Source: Dechloromonas denitrificans (GTDB lineage Bacteria > Pseudomonadota > Gammaproteobacteria > Burkholderiales > Rhodocyclaceae). From it: a stretch of DNA of 64,000 bases. This document shows positions 50,955-60,244 of this stretch, piece after piece. Both the position numbers and the translations under genes were made by a program. Under the pieces are notes generated by a model. It had not been told where the DNA came from and ran no database searches. It saw only the letters and a program-made list of their open reading frames with translations. The stretch lies in assembly GCF_020510665.1 (NCBI RefSeq), contig NZ_CP075187.1, positions 2,201,001 through 2,265,000 of the forward strand. Direction: 5' to 3'. Position 1 is the stretch's first letter. Every line of letters starts with the position of its first letter.

Positions 50955-51539
50955 ATGAGCCACTACTTATTCATCCTCGTCGGGGCGGTGTTGGTCAACA
51001 ACGTCGTTCTGGTGAAGATTCTCGGTCTTTGCCCCTTCATGGGCGTTTCCAAAAAGCTGGAAACCGCCTACGGCATGGGGGCCGCGACGACCTTCGTGCT
51101 GACCATGGCGACCGGCGCCAGCTACATCATCGATCACTACCTGTTGATGCCGTTCGGGCTGGAATATCTGCGCACGCTGTCCTTCATCGTCACCATCGCC
51201 GCCATCGTCCAGCTGACCGAAATGGTCATCGCCAAGACCTCGCCGGCGCTGCAGCAGACACTGGGCATCTATCTGCCCCTGATCACGACCAACTGCGCCG
51301 TGCTGGGTGTGCCGCTGCTCAATATCTCGAACGGCTACAACTTCATCGACTCGCTGCTGTTCGGCGCCGGCAGTGCCGTTGGCTTCTCGCTGGTCCTGAT
51401 CCTCTTCGCCGGCATCCGCGAGCGGATCGAAGGGGCCGACGTCCCGCTCTATTTCCGTGGCGTCGCCATCGCCATGGTCACTGCCGGGCTGATGGCGCTG
51501 GCCTTCATGGGTTTTGCCGGACTGGACAAGTACCAATAA
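50955..51539 (+). CDS. rnfA: Rnf electron transport complex subunit A
   Basis: 194-aa inner-membrane protein with six helices. [20 protein letters not shown] (the Cys in the CPFMG loop is conserved and thought to hold an Fe-S cluster with RnfE), [19 protein letters not shown] and CAVLGVPLL. First gene of rnfABCDGE; its stop shares a base with the rnfB start (TAATG). Confidence 0.96.
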   Translation: MSHYLFILVGAVLVNNVVLVKILGLCPFMGVSKKLETAYGMGAATTFVLTMATGASYIIDHYLLMPFGLEYLRTLSFIVTIAAIVQLTEMVIAKTSPALQQTLGIYLPLITTNCAVLGVPLLNISNGYNFIDSLLFGAGSAVGFSLVLILFAGIRERIEGADVPLYFRGVAIAMVTAGLMALAFMGFAGLDKYQ

Positions 51540-52099
51540 TGGATATCGTCCTCGCTATTGCCATCATGGCCCTCGGGGCCGTCGTACTGGGCGCGGCGCT
51601 CGGCTTTGCCTCGATCAAGTTCAAGGTCGAAGGCGACCCGCTGGTTGAAAAAATCGAAGCCATCTTGCCGCAAACCCAATGCGGCCAGTGCGGCTATCCG
51701 GGTTGCAAGCCTTACGCCGAAGCCATCGCCAATGGCGACGAGATCAACAAGTGCCCGCCAGGTGGCGTCGAAGGCGTCCAGCGCCTGGCCGATTTGCTCG
51801 GTCGTGAAGCCAAGCCGCTTGATGCCGAGGAGAAGCCGAAAGCCGTTGCGGTGATCGATGAAAACACCTGCATCGGCTGTACGCTGTGCATCCAGGCCTG
51901 CCCGGTCGATGCCATCGTCGGTGCCGCCAAGCAGATGCACATCATCATTGCCGCGCAATGTACCGGCTGCGAACTGTGTCTGCCGCCCTGCCCGGTCGAG
52001 TGCATCAATATGCAAGTGATTACCGAAAACATCGACAACTGGAAGTGGAAATATCCGGTCGTTGAAATCAAGGCAGCACCGGTCAAGGAAGCCGCCTGA
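51539..52099 (+). CDS. rnfB: Rnf electron transport complex subunit B (ferredoxin-type)
   Basis: 186-aa Fe-S protein anchored by an N-terminal helix ([20 protein letters not shown]). The 4-Cys motif [20 protein letters not shown]...KC lies near residue 50, followed by two [4Fe-4S] motifs, [16 protein letters not shown] and [16 protein letters not shown]. The start is fixed by the TAATG junction with rnfA; a much longer in-frame extension is an artefact of the overlapping rnfA sequence. Confidence 0.96.
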   Translation: MDIVLAIAIMALGAVVLGAALGFASIKFKVEGDPLVEKIEAILPQTQCGQCGYPGCKPYAEAIANGDEINKCPPGGVEGVQRLADLLGREAKPLDAEEKPKAVAVIDENTCIGCTLCIQACPVDAIVGAAKQMHIIIAAQCTGCELCLPPCPVECINMQVITENIDNWKWKYPVVEIKAAPVKEAA

Positions 52100-53850
52100 T
52101 GCTGATGAATCTTTTCAAATTCAAGGGTGGCGTCAAGCCGCCAACCAACAAGACCCAGTCGCTGACACTGCCAATCGCCCAGGCGCCGCTGCCCTCGCGG
52201 CTGATCGTGCCTTTGCACCAGAGCATTGGCGGCATGCCTCAGCCAGTGGTACAGGCTGGCGACAAGGTGCTCAAGGGCCAGTTGATCGGTGAAGCCGATG
52301 GCTGGATTTCTTCTGCCGTGCATGCCCCGACCTCGGGGACCGTGCTCGAAGTCGCCATGCATGTCCAGCCACACCCGTCGGGCCTGGATGCCATGTGCGT
52401 CGTCATCGAACCGGACGGTAAGGACGAATGGATTACCCGCGAAACGCTTGATTACAAGGCACTGAAACCCGAGGAAGTCCGCGAACGCCTGCAGCAAGCC
52501 GGCGTTGTCGGCCTGGGTGGCGCGGTTTTCCCGACCCACGGCAAGTTGACCGCGTCAAAGACGGTTGAAATGGAAGAAATGGTGATCAACGGCGCCGAGT
52601 GCGAGCCCTTCATCACCTGCGACGACCTGCTGATGCGCGAACGTGCCGAGGAAGTCGTGCGCGGCATCGGTATCTTCCGCGACCTGCTGCAACCGAAAAA
52701 AGTGTTGATCGGCATCGAGGACAACAAGCCAGAAGCCGCTGCCGCCATGCGTGCTGCGGTCGACGCGCTCGGCGAGTCGTTTTTGGTTGTCCCCGTGCCG
52801 ACGCTCTACCCGGCCGGCGGCGCAAAACAACTGATCCGCGTACTGACCGGCAAGGAAGTCCCGGCCAGCAAGCGGTCGACTGATCTCGGCGTACAGTGCT
52901 TCAATGTCGCCACGGCCTATACCGCCTGGCGTGCCATCGCCCACGGCGAGCCGGTTGTCTCCCGTCTGGTCACGCTGACCGGCAATGTCGGCGAACCGCG
53001 CAATTACGAAGTGCTGATCGGCACGCCGATGGACGAACTGCTCGCCCTGGCCGGCCCGAAGCCGGACACTGACGGCATCGTCATGGGCGGCCCGATGATG
53101 GGCTTCATGGTGCCGAATGGCAGCGCCCCGGTGGTCAAGGCGACCAACTGCCTGATCGCCCATTCGACAAAGCTGTTCCCGCCCAAGGCGCCGGAAATGC
53201 CGTGCATACGCTGCGGCTCGTGCGCCGAAGCCTGCCCGCACGAACTCCAGCCGTTCGAGATGTACTGGTTCTCGCGCGCCAAGAATTTCGGCAAGACGCA
53301 GGAATATCACATCTTCGACTGCATCGAATGCGGCTGCTGCTCCTTCGTCTGCCCGTCACGCATCCCGCTCGTTCAATATTTCCGTTTTGCCAAGAGCGAA
53401 ATCTGGGCCCGCGAACGCGAGAAGAAAGCGGCTGACACGGCCAAGACGCGCTTCGAGTTCAAGCAGTTGCGCGAAGAGCGCGAAAAGGCGGAAAAGGCCG
53501 AAAAGCTGGCCAAGGCGGCCGCCGCCCAAGCAGCCAAGAAGGCGGCCGAAGCTGCGGCGGCGGCAGCCGTCAGCGCCGAATCTGCCGGAACGGAACAAGC
53601 GGCAAGCGTAGCGAGCACCGAAGCTCCCACCCAAACCGTTGCGGTCGACGCCGAAAAAGAGGCCAAAAAGGCCGCGATCGCTGCCGCCATGGCTCGTGCC
53701 AAGGCGCAGCGCGAAGCGGTCCAGCCCAAAAATACCGAGGCGCTGACTGCTGCACAGCAACACGCCATTGATGATATTGAATCGCGCCGTAGCGTGCTCG
53801 CACCTGAATCGCAGGATGCCGCCGCACCGGGCAGCGAGAAAGCCGAATGA
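52099..53850 (+). CDS. rnfC: Rnf electron transport complex subunit C
   Basis: 583-aa peripheral subunit carrying FMN/NADH-site and two [4Fe-4S] clusters. N-terminal SLBB-type part with GLGGAVFPTHGKL and EMVINGAECEPFITCDD, then the cluster motifs CIRCGSCAEACPHELQPF and CIECGCCSFVCPSRIPL. The last 140 residues are an Ala/Lys/Glu-rich coiled coil, a low-complexity tail seen in gamma- and betaproteobacterial RnfC. Start overlaps the rnfB stop by one base. Two TGCGGTCGAC copies lie within the gene. Confidence 0.96.
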   Translation: MLMNLFKFKGGVKPPTNKTQSLTLPIAQAPLPSRLIVPLHQSIGGMPQPVVQAGDKVLKGQLIGEADGWISSAVHAPTSGTVLEVAMHVQPHPSGLDAMCVVIEPDGKDEWITRETLDYKALKPEEVRERLQQAGVVGLGGAVFPTHGKLTASKTVEMEEMVINGAECEPFITCDDLLMRERAEEVVRGIGIFRDLLQPKKVLIGIEDNKPEAAAAMRAAVDALGESFLVVPVPTLYPAGGAKQLIRVLTGKEVPASKRSTDLGVQCFNVATAYTAWRAIAHGEPVVSRLVTLTGNVGEPRNYEVLIGTPMDELLALAGPKPDTDGIVMGGPMMGFMVPNGSAPVVKATNCLIAHSTKLFPPKAPEMPCIRCGSCAEACPHELQPFEMYWFSRAKNFGKTQEYHIFDCIECGCCSFVCPSRIPLVQYFRFAKSEIWAREREKKAADTAKTRFEFKQLREEREKAEKAEKLAKAAAAQAAKKAAEAAAAAAVSAESAGTEQAASVASTEAPTQTVAVDAEKEAKKAAIAAAMARAKAQREAVQPKNTEALTAAQQHAIDDIESRRSVLAPESQDAAAPGSEKAE

Positions 53851-54866
53851 TGTTCGCCCCCGCTCCCTATTTGCTCAAGGACGTCAGCGTCAGCAAGGTC
53901 ATGACCCAGGTCTGCCTCGCACTGCTGCCGGGCATTGCCGCCTATGTCTGGCTGATCGGCCCGGCCATCCTGATTCAACTGCTGCTCGCCTCGCTCACCG
54001 CACTGCTTGCCGAAGGCCTGATGCTGCGCCTGCAGGGCAAACCCCTCGGCCTTTTCCTGGCCGACGGCTCGGCCATCGTCACCGCCTGGCTGATTGCCCT
54101 GGCTTTCCCGCCGCTGGCGCCCTGGTGGCTGATCGTCACTGGTACCGCCTTCGCCATTGTGGTCGCCAAGCAACTGTATGGCGGCCTTGGCCAGAATCCA
54201 TTCAACCCGGCGATGATCGCCTTTGCCGTGTGTATCGTCGCCTTCCCGGCACTGATGTCGCAATGGCCCCCGGCCGGGCTCGATGCTTCATTTATCGAGC
54301 AATGCAAGGTCATTTTCGGTTTCAGTCCACGCCTCGATGCACTCTCAGGAGCCACGCCGCTTGATGCGATGAAAACCGGTCTCAAGCTGGCCGAAGGCAC
54401 AAGCAGCGTCAGCCACCTGATGGCCAACAGCGAAATCTATGGACAACTGGCCGGTCGCGGCTGGGAATGGGTTGCGACAGGCTACCTGATCGGCGGTCTC
54501 TGGATGTGGCATCGCAAGCTGATTAGCTGGCATGTACCGACGGCTTTCATCGGCGCCATTCTGGCCATCTCCGGCGCGCTCTGGGTCTACGATCCGAGCC
54601 AGTTCGCCAGCCCGATCTTCCATCTGCTGTCAGGCGGCAGCATGCTGGGTGCCTTTTTCATCGCCACCGATCCGGTTTCCGGCTGCACGACACCTCGCGG
54701 CAAGCTGATTTTTGCTGCCGGTGCCGGTCTGCTGGCCTACATCATCCGCGTCTTTGGCGGCTATCCGGATGGCGTGGCCTTTGCCGTACTGCTGCTCAAT
54801 CTTTGTGCGCCGGTTATCGACCTGCTGACCCAGCCTGCGATTTTCGGCATGAAGGACAAGTCATGA
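53847..54866 (+). CDS. rnfD: Rnf electron transport complex subunit D
   Basis: 339-aa membrane subunit with about ten helices. The covalent FMN site is DALSGATPLDAMKTG (flavinylated Thr). PYLLKDVSVSKVMTQVCLAL, GGLGQNPFNPAMIAFAVCIV and TDPVSGCTTPRGKLIFAAGA are typical. Overlaps rnfC and rnfG by 4 bases each. Confidence 0.97.
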   Translation: MMFAPAPYLLKDVSVSKVMTQVCLALLPGIAAYVWLIGPAILIQLLLASLTALLAEGLMLRLQGKPLGLFLADGSAIVTAWLIALAFPPLAPWWLIVTGTAFAIVVAKQLYGGLGQNPFNPAMIAFAVCIVAFPALMSQWPPAGLDASFIEQCKVIFGFSPRLDALSGATPLDAMKTGLKLAEGTSSVSHLMANSEIYGQLAGRGWEWVATGYLIGGLWMWHRKLISWHVPTAFIGAILAISGALWVYDPSQFASPIFHLLSGGSMLGAFFIATDPVSGCTTPRGKLIFAAGAGLLAYIIRVFGGYPDGVAFAVLLLNLCAPVIDLLTQPAIFGMKDKS

Positions 54867-55540
54867 GCGCCGCCAAGGAATTCAGCGCCACCGGCATGGC
54901 ACTTCGCACGGCCGGTATCCTGTTTATTTTCGTCATCATTTTTACCGGCCTGCTCTCCGGAGCCTACCTGTGGACCAAGCCGGCAATCGAAGCCTCAGCC
55001 GCCGAAGAAAAGATGCGCCTGGTGGACGAAGTGCTGCCGCGCACTGAATACGACAACGCCCTGCTCGACGACACACTTGCCCTGCCCGCAACCAGCGAAC
55101 TGGGGCTGAGCGAAATGACAACGCTCTATCGCGCCCGCCGTGCCGGCCAACCGGTCGCGCTGGTTTTCGAAGCCGTGGCACCGGACGGTTATGCCGGCAA
55201 GGTCCGCTTGATCATGGCCGTTCGAGCCGATGGCAAAGTGGCAGGCGTACGCGTCACGCAACACAAGGAAACGCCGGGGCTAGGCGATTACGTCGAGGTC
55301 AAGAAAGACAAGAACAAGAGCCGCCCGTGGATTACCCAATTCCTCGGCATGTCGCTGGCCGATGTCAGCGACAAGGAATGGAAAGTCAAAAAAGACGGCG
55401 GCCGGATCGATTATTACGCAGGTGCCACGGTGACACCGCGTGCCGTGACCAAAGCCGTACTGAAAGCCGTCCAGTGGGTCGATGCCCATCGTGACCGACT
55501 GTTTGCCGATTCGGCCAGCAATACCGGAGCTGCCAAATGA
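54863..55540 (+). CDS. rnfG: Rnf electron transport complex subunit G
   Basis: 225-aa periplasmic subunit tethered by one helix (RTAGILFIFVIIFTGLLSGA). The FMN-binding domain has the flavinylation motif YYAGATVTPRAVTKAVLKAV (Thr). The start MSAAKEFSATG overlaps the rnfD stop (ATGA), so a 20-codon longer frame is rejected. Confidence 0.96.
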   Translation: MSAAKEFSATGMALRTAGILFIFVIIFTGLLSGAYLWTKPAIEASAAEEKMRLVDEVLPRTEYDNALLDDTLALPATSELGLSEMTTLYRARRAGQPVALVFEAVAPDGYAGKVRLIMAVRADGKVAGVRVTQHKETPGLGDYVEVKKDKNKSRPWITQFLGMSLADVSDKEWKVKKDGGRIDYYAGATVTPRAVTKAVLKAVQWVDAHRDRLFADSASNTGAAK

Positions 55541-56226
55541 TCACCCGCGACGAATTCAAGACAATTGCCGGTAACGGCATCTGGAAGCAGAACACTTCGA
55601 TTGCCCAGATTCTGGGGCTTTGCCCCTTGCTGGCCACGACCACGAATGCCGTAAATGGCATCATGCTGTCGCTCGCCACCATTCTGGTCATGGCCCTCTC
55701 CGGCTTCGCCATCGCCAGCCTGCGCAACCTGATTCCCCACGAAATCCGCATTCCGGTCTTCATCCTGATCGTGGCTGCGCTAGTTACCGTGGTCGACCTG
55801 CTATTCAATGCCAATTTGCACGAGCTTTACCTGGTGCTCGGCATTTTCATTCCGCTTATCGTCACCAACTGCATCGTTCTGGCCCGCGTCGAAGCCTTCG
55901 CCGCCAAGAACCCGCCGCTGCAATCCACTTTCGACGGTGTTTTCATGGGAGTCGGCATGCTGTGGACGCTGGGTTTGCTCGGCGCCATCCGCGAATTCCT
56001 GGGAAATGGCACGATACTCGGCGGCATCGACATGGTTTTCCCCAGCCTGCATCCGATCCAGGTCTTGCCGGAAAGCTACCCCGGCTTTTTGCTCGCTCTG
56101 CTCCCGCCGGGCGCCTTCATCCTGCTCGGCTGCATGATTGCCTGGAAGAACTGGATGGATGCCCGTGCCGCCGCCCGGGCTGCACTGACGCAGCCGGCAC
56201 CGGTCAGCACCGCCGGTTGCCACTGA
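55537..56226 (+). CDS. rnfE: Rnf electron transport complex subunit E
   Basis: 229-aa membrane protein homologous to RnfA. NTSIAQILGLCPLLATTTNA has the conserved LCP Cys, and IREFLGNGTILG is present. Six helices. Last rnf gene here: no rnfH follows, and nth, next in the E. coli arrangement, is displaced by a reversed GGDEF gene. Confidence 0.97.
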   Translation: MITRDEFKTIAGNGIWKQNTSIAQILGLCPLLATTTNAVNGIMLSLATILVMALSGFAIASLRNLIPHEIRIPVFILIVAALVTVVDLLFNANLHELYLVLGIFIPLIVTNCIVLARVEAFAAKNPPLQSTFDGVFMGVGMLWTLGLLGAIREFLGNGTILGGIDMVFPSLHPIQVLPESYPGFLLALLPPGAFILLGCMIAWKNWMDARAAARAALTQPAPVSTAGCH

Positions 56227-56255
56227 GCGCGGCGAAACGAATCAGGTTTTCCCGG

Positions 56256-57245
56256 TCAACCGGCCAGCACGACGCAATTCTTGCCCTGCCGCTTGGCTTC
56301 ATAACCGGCATCGTCCGCCCGTCGAATCAGCGAATCACGCGTTTCACCGGGTACATAACTGGCGACACCGATACTGACCGTACAGCGAATCGACTCACCT
56401 GCCGAGGTAGGAATTACCTCGGCGGCGAATGAGCGGCAAAGACGCTCGGCCAGCCGCTTGCCGGCATCGGCTTCAGTTTCAGGCAGCAAGACGACAAATT
56501 CCTCGCCACCGTAGCGGTAAGCCGAGTCCGATGCCCGTAGCCCCTCGCCGATCACCCTGGCCAACGCCTGGAGAACGCGATCGCCCTCAAGATGCCCAAA
56601 GTTGTCGTTGATTCGCTTGAAATTGTCGCAATCCAGCACCAGCAAGGAAAGTGGCCGGGAATAGCGGGTTGCGCGCTCGACTTCAGCCTGCAGGCGCTCA
56701 TGCAAGGAACGTGAATTGAACAAGCCGGTCAAGGAATCGACCAGGCTCAAATTACGATAACGCTCTTCACTTTGCCGCAAAGCCTCTTCAGCCCTGCGTC
56801 TTTCCGTCACATCCTGCAAGGTTTCGATCGCCCCGATGACCTCTCCGACGGCATTGCGCAAAGGCGCCGCGGTGAAATAGAGCCAGCGACCGCCCACGCC
56901 AAAGGACGGGAAGAAATCCTCGGCTTCAAAAGCACCTTCAATCAAGACTGAACGACGGAATTTGCCGTGATACAGGGCGTCGACCGCAGTTTCCAGCGCA
57001 CCGCTGACAATCAGGTCGGCCATGATCGAACGGGCATCGGGGTAGAAGGCACGCCACTGGTCGGAGGTACCTATCATTTCATCCGCCGGAACACCGGTCA
57101 AAACTGCACAGGCACGATTCCAGTGCGTCACCCGATGCTGAGCATCGATCACGATGGTCGCCACCGGATTGCCTTCTAGAACCTGGGCAAGATCAATCCC
57201 CTCCTCGTCGGATGCAAACTGCATCAATGCTTCGCCCCTTTCCAT
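56256..57245 (-). CDS. PAS-GGDEF diguanylate cyclase
   Basis: 329-aa cytosolic enzyme (ATG at 57245; a TTG three codons before MQFASDEEG is an alternative). PAS domain at residues about 15-135 (VLEGNPVATIVIDAQHRVTH, WLYFTAAPLRNAVGEVIGAI). The linker ERRRAEEALRQSEERYRNL leads to an intact GGDEF domain: LDCDNFKRINDNFGHLEGDR, then SAYRYGGEEFVVLLPE. It is an active-type GGEEF, and no RxxD inhibitory site is obvious. Lies between rnfE and nth on the opposite strand, divergent from nth. Confidence 0.9.
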   Translation of the reverse strand: MERGEALMQFASDEEGIDLAQVLEGNPVATIVIDAQHRVTHWNRACAVLTGVPADEMIGTSDQWRAFYPDARSIMADLIVSGALETAVDALYHGKFRRSVLIEGAFEAEDFFPSFGVGGRWLYFTAAPLRNAVGEVIGAIETLQDVTERRRAEEALRQSEERYRNLSLVDSLTGLFNSRSLHERLQAEVERATRYSRPLSLLVLDCDNFKRINDNFGHLEGDRVLQALARVIGEGLRASDSAYRYGGEEFVVLLPETEADAGKRLAERLCRSFAAEVIPTSAGESIRCTVSIGVASYVPGETRDSLIRRADDAGYEAKRQGKNCVVLAG

Positions 57246-57317
57246 CAGGTAAAATTTGCCTTGAACCAATATGTCGTATTCTGCAACGATTGACAATCCA
57301 TCCAGCCCACCCAAATC

Positions 57318-57950
57318 GTGAAAAAAGCCGATATTGAGCAGTTCTATGCCCGTTTGCGTGCGGCCAACCCCGCGCCGACCACCGAACTGAACTACACAAC
57401 ACCATTTCAATTGCTGATTGCCGTCATTCTCTCGGCTCAGGCAACGGATGTGGGCGTCAACAAGGCAACCGACCGGCTTTTCCCGGTCGCCCCGACGCCC
57501 GACAAGATGTATGCGCTGGGCGTCGAAGGTCTGAGCGAATACATCAAGACCATCGGGCTGTATCGGACCAAGGCAAAAAACGTCATCGCCACCTGCCGGA
57601 TGCTGCTTGACCTGCATGACGGTCAGGTGCCCGATGAACGCAGCGCACTCGAAGCACTGCCAGGGGTCGGCCGAAAGACGGCCAATGTCGTACTGAACAC
57701 AGCCTTTGGCCAGCCGACGATCGCCGTCGACACGCATATCTTCCGGCTTGGCAACCGGACCGGCATCGCTCCGGGAAAAACCGTCGTCGAAGTCGAGCAA
57801 AAGCTGCTCCGCGCCACCCCGGATGAATACATGAAGGATGCCCATCACTGGCTCATTCTCCACGGTCGCTATGTGTGCAAGGCACGTAAACCGGAATGCG
57901 AACGCTGTATCGTGGCGGATCTCTGCCGCTTCAAGGGAAAAACGCTGTGA
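57318..57950 (+). CDS. nth: Endonuclease III
   Basis: 210-aa DNA glycosylase/AP lyase removing oxidised pyrimidines. GTG start. Helix-hairpin-helix LEALPGVGRKTANVVLNTAF with catalytic Lys, then the catalytic Asp in IAVDTHIFRLGNRTG. [4Fe-4S] ligands are C-x6-C-x2-C-x5-C in CKARKPECERCIVADLC. Overlaps the FIST gene start (GTGA). Confidence 0.97.
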   Translation: MKKADIEQFYARLRAANPAPTTELNYTTPFQLLIAVILSAQATDVGVNKATDRLFPVAPTPDKMYALGVEGLSEYIKTIGLYRTKAKNVIATCRMLLDLHDGQVPDERSALEALPGVGRKTANVVLNTAFGQPTIAVDTHIFRLGNRTGIAPGKTVVEVEQKLLRATPDEYMKDAHHWLILHGRYVCKARKPECERCIVADLCRFKGKTL

Positions 57951-58963
57951 AAGTTGCCAGCGCACTGGTTTCTGGCCTGCACCCGGATGCCGCACTGGCC
58001 GAAAAGGCCGTTCGCTGCGCGCTGGAGAAGGCCGGTCTTGAGCGAGCCAACAACGTCATCCTGTTTCTCACTCGGGACTTCGTCCGCCACGCACAGCCTG
58101 CCGTTCTGGCCGCAGCACGCGCAGCGGGTTGCCTGCAGGTTTGCGGCACCACGACCAGCGGACTATTCACTGAAGATGGCTGGCTGCTTGAGCAGTCAGG
58201 CGCTGCGGCGCTGGTTTTCGAGGCAGCGCCAGCCACTCCGCACGATAGCAGCCCGACGCTGTCGTTTACTGGCCACGGTACGCTACCTTTTGAATGGCAA
58301 GCATTGCCGGAGCGAGCTGGCCTGCTTGAAGCCAATGCCGCCACCTGGTCGCACGGGCGAATCAGTCCGAATGCCTGCGCTGAAACCCGCCTGCCGGGCA
58401 TGAAGGCAACCCTGCTGCGCTCAGCTGGCTTGTTGAGCTTGAGTCGAGATCTATCGCTCGATTTCGCACAAGGCTACGATTTGCGCCGGATTGACGGCAT
58501 GGGGGCCGCCGACAGCCTGCGCCAGCACCTGCCAGCGGAACTCCGCGAACATCCGCCAGTCCACCGCCTGGTCGTCTTGCGCCACGCGAGCGAGTCGGCC
58601 ATTCCCGTTCTTTCATTCAATGCCGACGGCTCCTTGACGATTGGCGAAGCACTGGCCGAAGGAGAAACCTTCTGCTGGGCGCTGCGTCATCCGGATCACA
58701 GTGCGCAGGAAATGCAGCAATTGCTCGATACTGCGGCCAACCCGCCGGCAAAGCCCGATTTCGCCCTGATGTTTTCCTGCATCGGCCGCGGCCCGCTGTT
58801 CTACGGCGATGATGACCGGGACTTGCAAGCTTTTCGCCAAGCCTGTCCGCAAACACCGTTGCTCGGTGCCTACGCCAGTGGGCAGATCGCACCGGCCAGC
58901 CAGCGCAACCGCCTGTTCCACAATTCAGCCGTCACCCTACTTTTCGAAAGTCTGCATGTTTAA
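57947..58963 (+). CDS. FIST-domain sensory protein
   Basis: 338-aa cytosolic protein with FIST N- and C-terminal domains, thought to bind small ligands such as amino acids. The GTG start, inside the nth stop codon, gives KVASALVSGLHPDAALAEKA; an earlier frame into nth is rejected. AGCLQVCGTTTSGLFTEDGW, FMFSCIGRGPLFYGDDDRD-like and LLGAYASGQIAPAS are typical. Overlaps the next gene by 8 bases. Confidence 0.85.
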   Translation: MKVASALVSGLHPDAALAEKAVRCALEKAGLERANNVILFLTRDFVRHAQPAVLAAARAAGCLQVCGTTTSGLFTEDGWLLEQSGAAALVFEAAPATPHDSSPTLSFTGHGTLPFEWQALPERAGLLEANAATWSHGRISPNACAETRLPGMKATLLRSAGLLSLSRDLSLDFAQGYDLRRIDGMGAADSLRQHLPAELREHPPVHRLVVLRHASESAIPVLSFNADGSLTIGEALAEGETFCWALRHPDHSAQEMQQLLDTAANPPAKPDFALMFSCIGRGPLFYGDDDRDLQAFRQACPQTPLLGAYASGQIAPASQRNRLFHNSAVTLLFESLHV

Positions 58964-59387
58964 CCCCACTCGTGATCAAGTCCGCCAGTTTTTTTGCGAC
59001 GCCTGGCGCAAGCACGTCGAACGTCTGCCGCTGGTCGGCGCCGAAGTCACCGCCGCCGACATTGCTGCCCGTCATCCGGAATATCACGCGCTGCTGGCCG
59101 ACACAGCCGGTGCACTGACTCAGGAATGGATGCCGGAAGGTGGGGCGATGAGTCCATTCCTGCACCTGTCGCTGCATCTCGCCATCCACGAACAGCTCAG
59201 CATCGACCAGCCGCCGGGCATCCGTGCCGCATTTGAAAATCTGCGCCGGCGCATGGACCCGCACGATGCGGAGCATGTACTGGTCGAATGCCTGGGTGAA
59301 ACCATCTGGGCGGCGCAGCGCAACGGTGTCCAGATGGATGCCATGGCTTATGTCGATGCCGTCAAACGCAAATCCAGCCTGATCTGA
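58956..59387 (+). CDS. DUF1841 protein
   Basis: 143-aa cytosolic protein of a conserved, uncharacterised proteobacterial family. Recognised by MFNPTRDQVRQFFCDAWRKH, HPEYHALL, NPFLHLSLHLAI-like (PFLHLSLHLAIHEQLSID) and PHDAEHVLVECLGETIW. Start ATG at 58956 overlaps the FIST gene stop. Family function is unknown. Confidence 0.85.
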   Translation: MFNPTRDQVRQFFCDAWRKHVERLPLVGAEVTAADIAARHPEYHALLADTAGALTQEWMPEGGAMSPFLHLSLHLAIHEQLSIDQPPGIRAAFENLRRRMDPHDAEHVLVECLGETIWAAQRNGVQMDAMAYVDAVKRKSSLI

Positions 59388-59398
59388 AAGGCCAGCCG

Positions 59399-60244
59399 AT
59401 GAAATTCGAAGGTACCGATGCCTACGTCGCAACCCGCGACCTGACACTCGCGGTCAACGCCGCCAATGTGCTCGAACGCCCCCTGCTGATCAAAGGCGAA
59501 CCCGGCACCGGCAAGACCCTGCTCGCCGAAGAGGTTGCCCGGGCGCTGAACAGGCCACTCTTCCAGTGGCACATCAAATCCACCACCAAGGCCCAGCAAG
59601 GCCTCTACGAATACGATGCCGTTTCGCGCCTGCGCGACTCGCAGCTCGGCGACCCGCGTGTCGAGGACATCGGCCATTACATCGTGCACGGCGTGCTCTG
59701 GCAGGCCTTCGAATGCGATGAACCTTGCGTCGTGCTGATCGATGAAATCGACAAGGCCGACATCGAGTTTCCCAACGATCTGCTGCGCGAACTCGACCGC
59801 ATGGAATTCCATTGCTACGAGCTGCACCGAACGATCAAGGCCAAGCACCGCCCGTTGATCATCATCACTTCGAACAATGAGAAGGAACTGCCGGACGCCT
59901 TCCTGCGCCGCTGTTTCTTCCACTACATCAAGTTCCCGGACAAGGAGACGATGACCCGCATCGTCGATGTCCATTTCCCGATGTTGAAGCGCGAACTGCT
60001 GCGTGAGGCGCTTGAGGTTTTCTTCGAACTGCGTGACGTACCCGGACTGAAGAAGAAGCCCTCGACCAGCGAACTGATCGACTGGCTGAAGCTGCTGCTG
60101 GCCGAGGACATTCCCCCCGAAGCCCTGCGCGCCAGGGAAGCCAAGGATGCCATTCCCCCGCTGCACGGCGCACTGCTCAAGAACGAACAGGATGTTCATC
60201 TGTTTGAACGTCTGGCTTTCATGGCACGCCGCAAACAGCCATAA
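59399..60244 (+). CDS. MoxR-family AAA+ ATPase
   Basis: 281-aa AAA+ protein. Walker A LIKGEPGTGKTLLAEEVA at about residues 32-49, Walker B CVVLIDEIDKADIEFPNDLL, sensor 1 RPLIIITSNNEKEL, arginine finger FLRRCFFHYI. Directly upstream of a CoxE-like VWA gene (1-base gap). Such MoxR-VWA pairs act as chaperones that insert cofactors or remodel a partner enzyme; the client is unknown here. Confidence 0.92.
   Translation: MKFEGTDAYVATRDLTLAVNAANVLERPLLIKGEPGTGKTLLAEEVARALNRPLFQWHIKSTTKAQQGLYEYDAVSRLRDSQLGDPRVEDIGHYIVHGVLWQAFECDEPCVVLIDEIDKADIEFPNDLLRELDRMEFHCYELHRTIKAKHRPLIIITSNNEKELPDAFLRRCFFHYIKFPDKETMTRIVDVHFPMLKRELLREALEVFFELRDVPGLKKKPSTSELIDWLKLLLAEDIPPEALRAREAKDAIPPLHGALLKNEQDVHLFERLAFMARRKQP

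Noticed and set aside
51029..52099. A 356-residue reading of RnfB extending back into rnfA
   Set aside because: The first 170 residues are out-of-frame rnfA; the TAATG junction at 51539 is the real start.
1210..56988. Explaining the TGCGGTCGAC repeats as restriction-site (GTCGAC) or transposon-end remnants
   Set aside because: Copies are embedded in frame within conserved proteins, have no flanking similarity beyond about 5 bases, and GTCGAC alone does not explain the conserved TGCG side.
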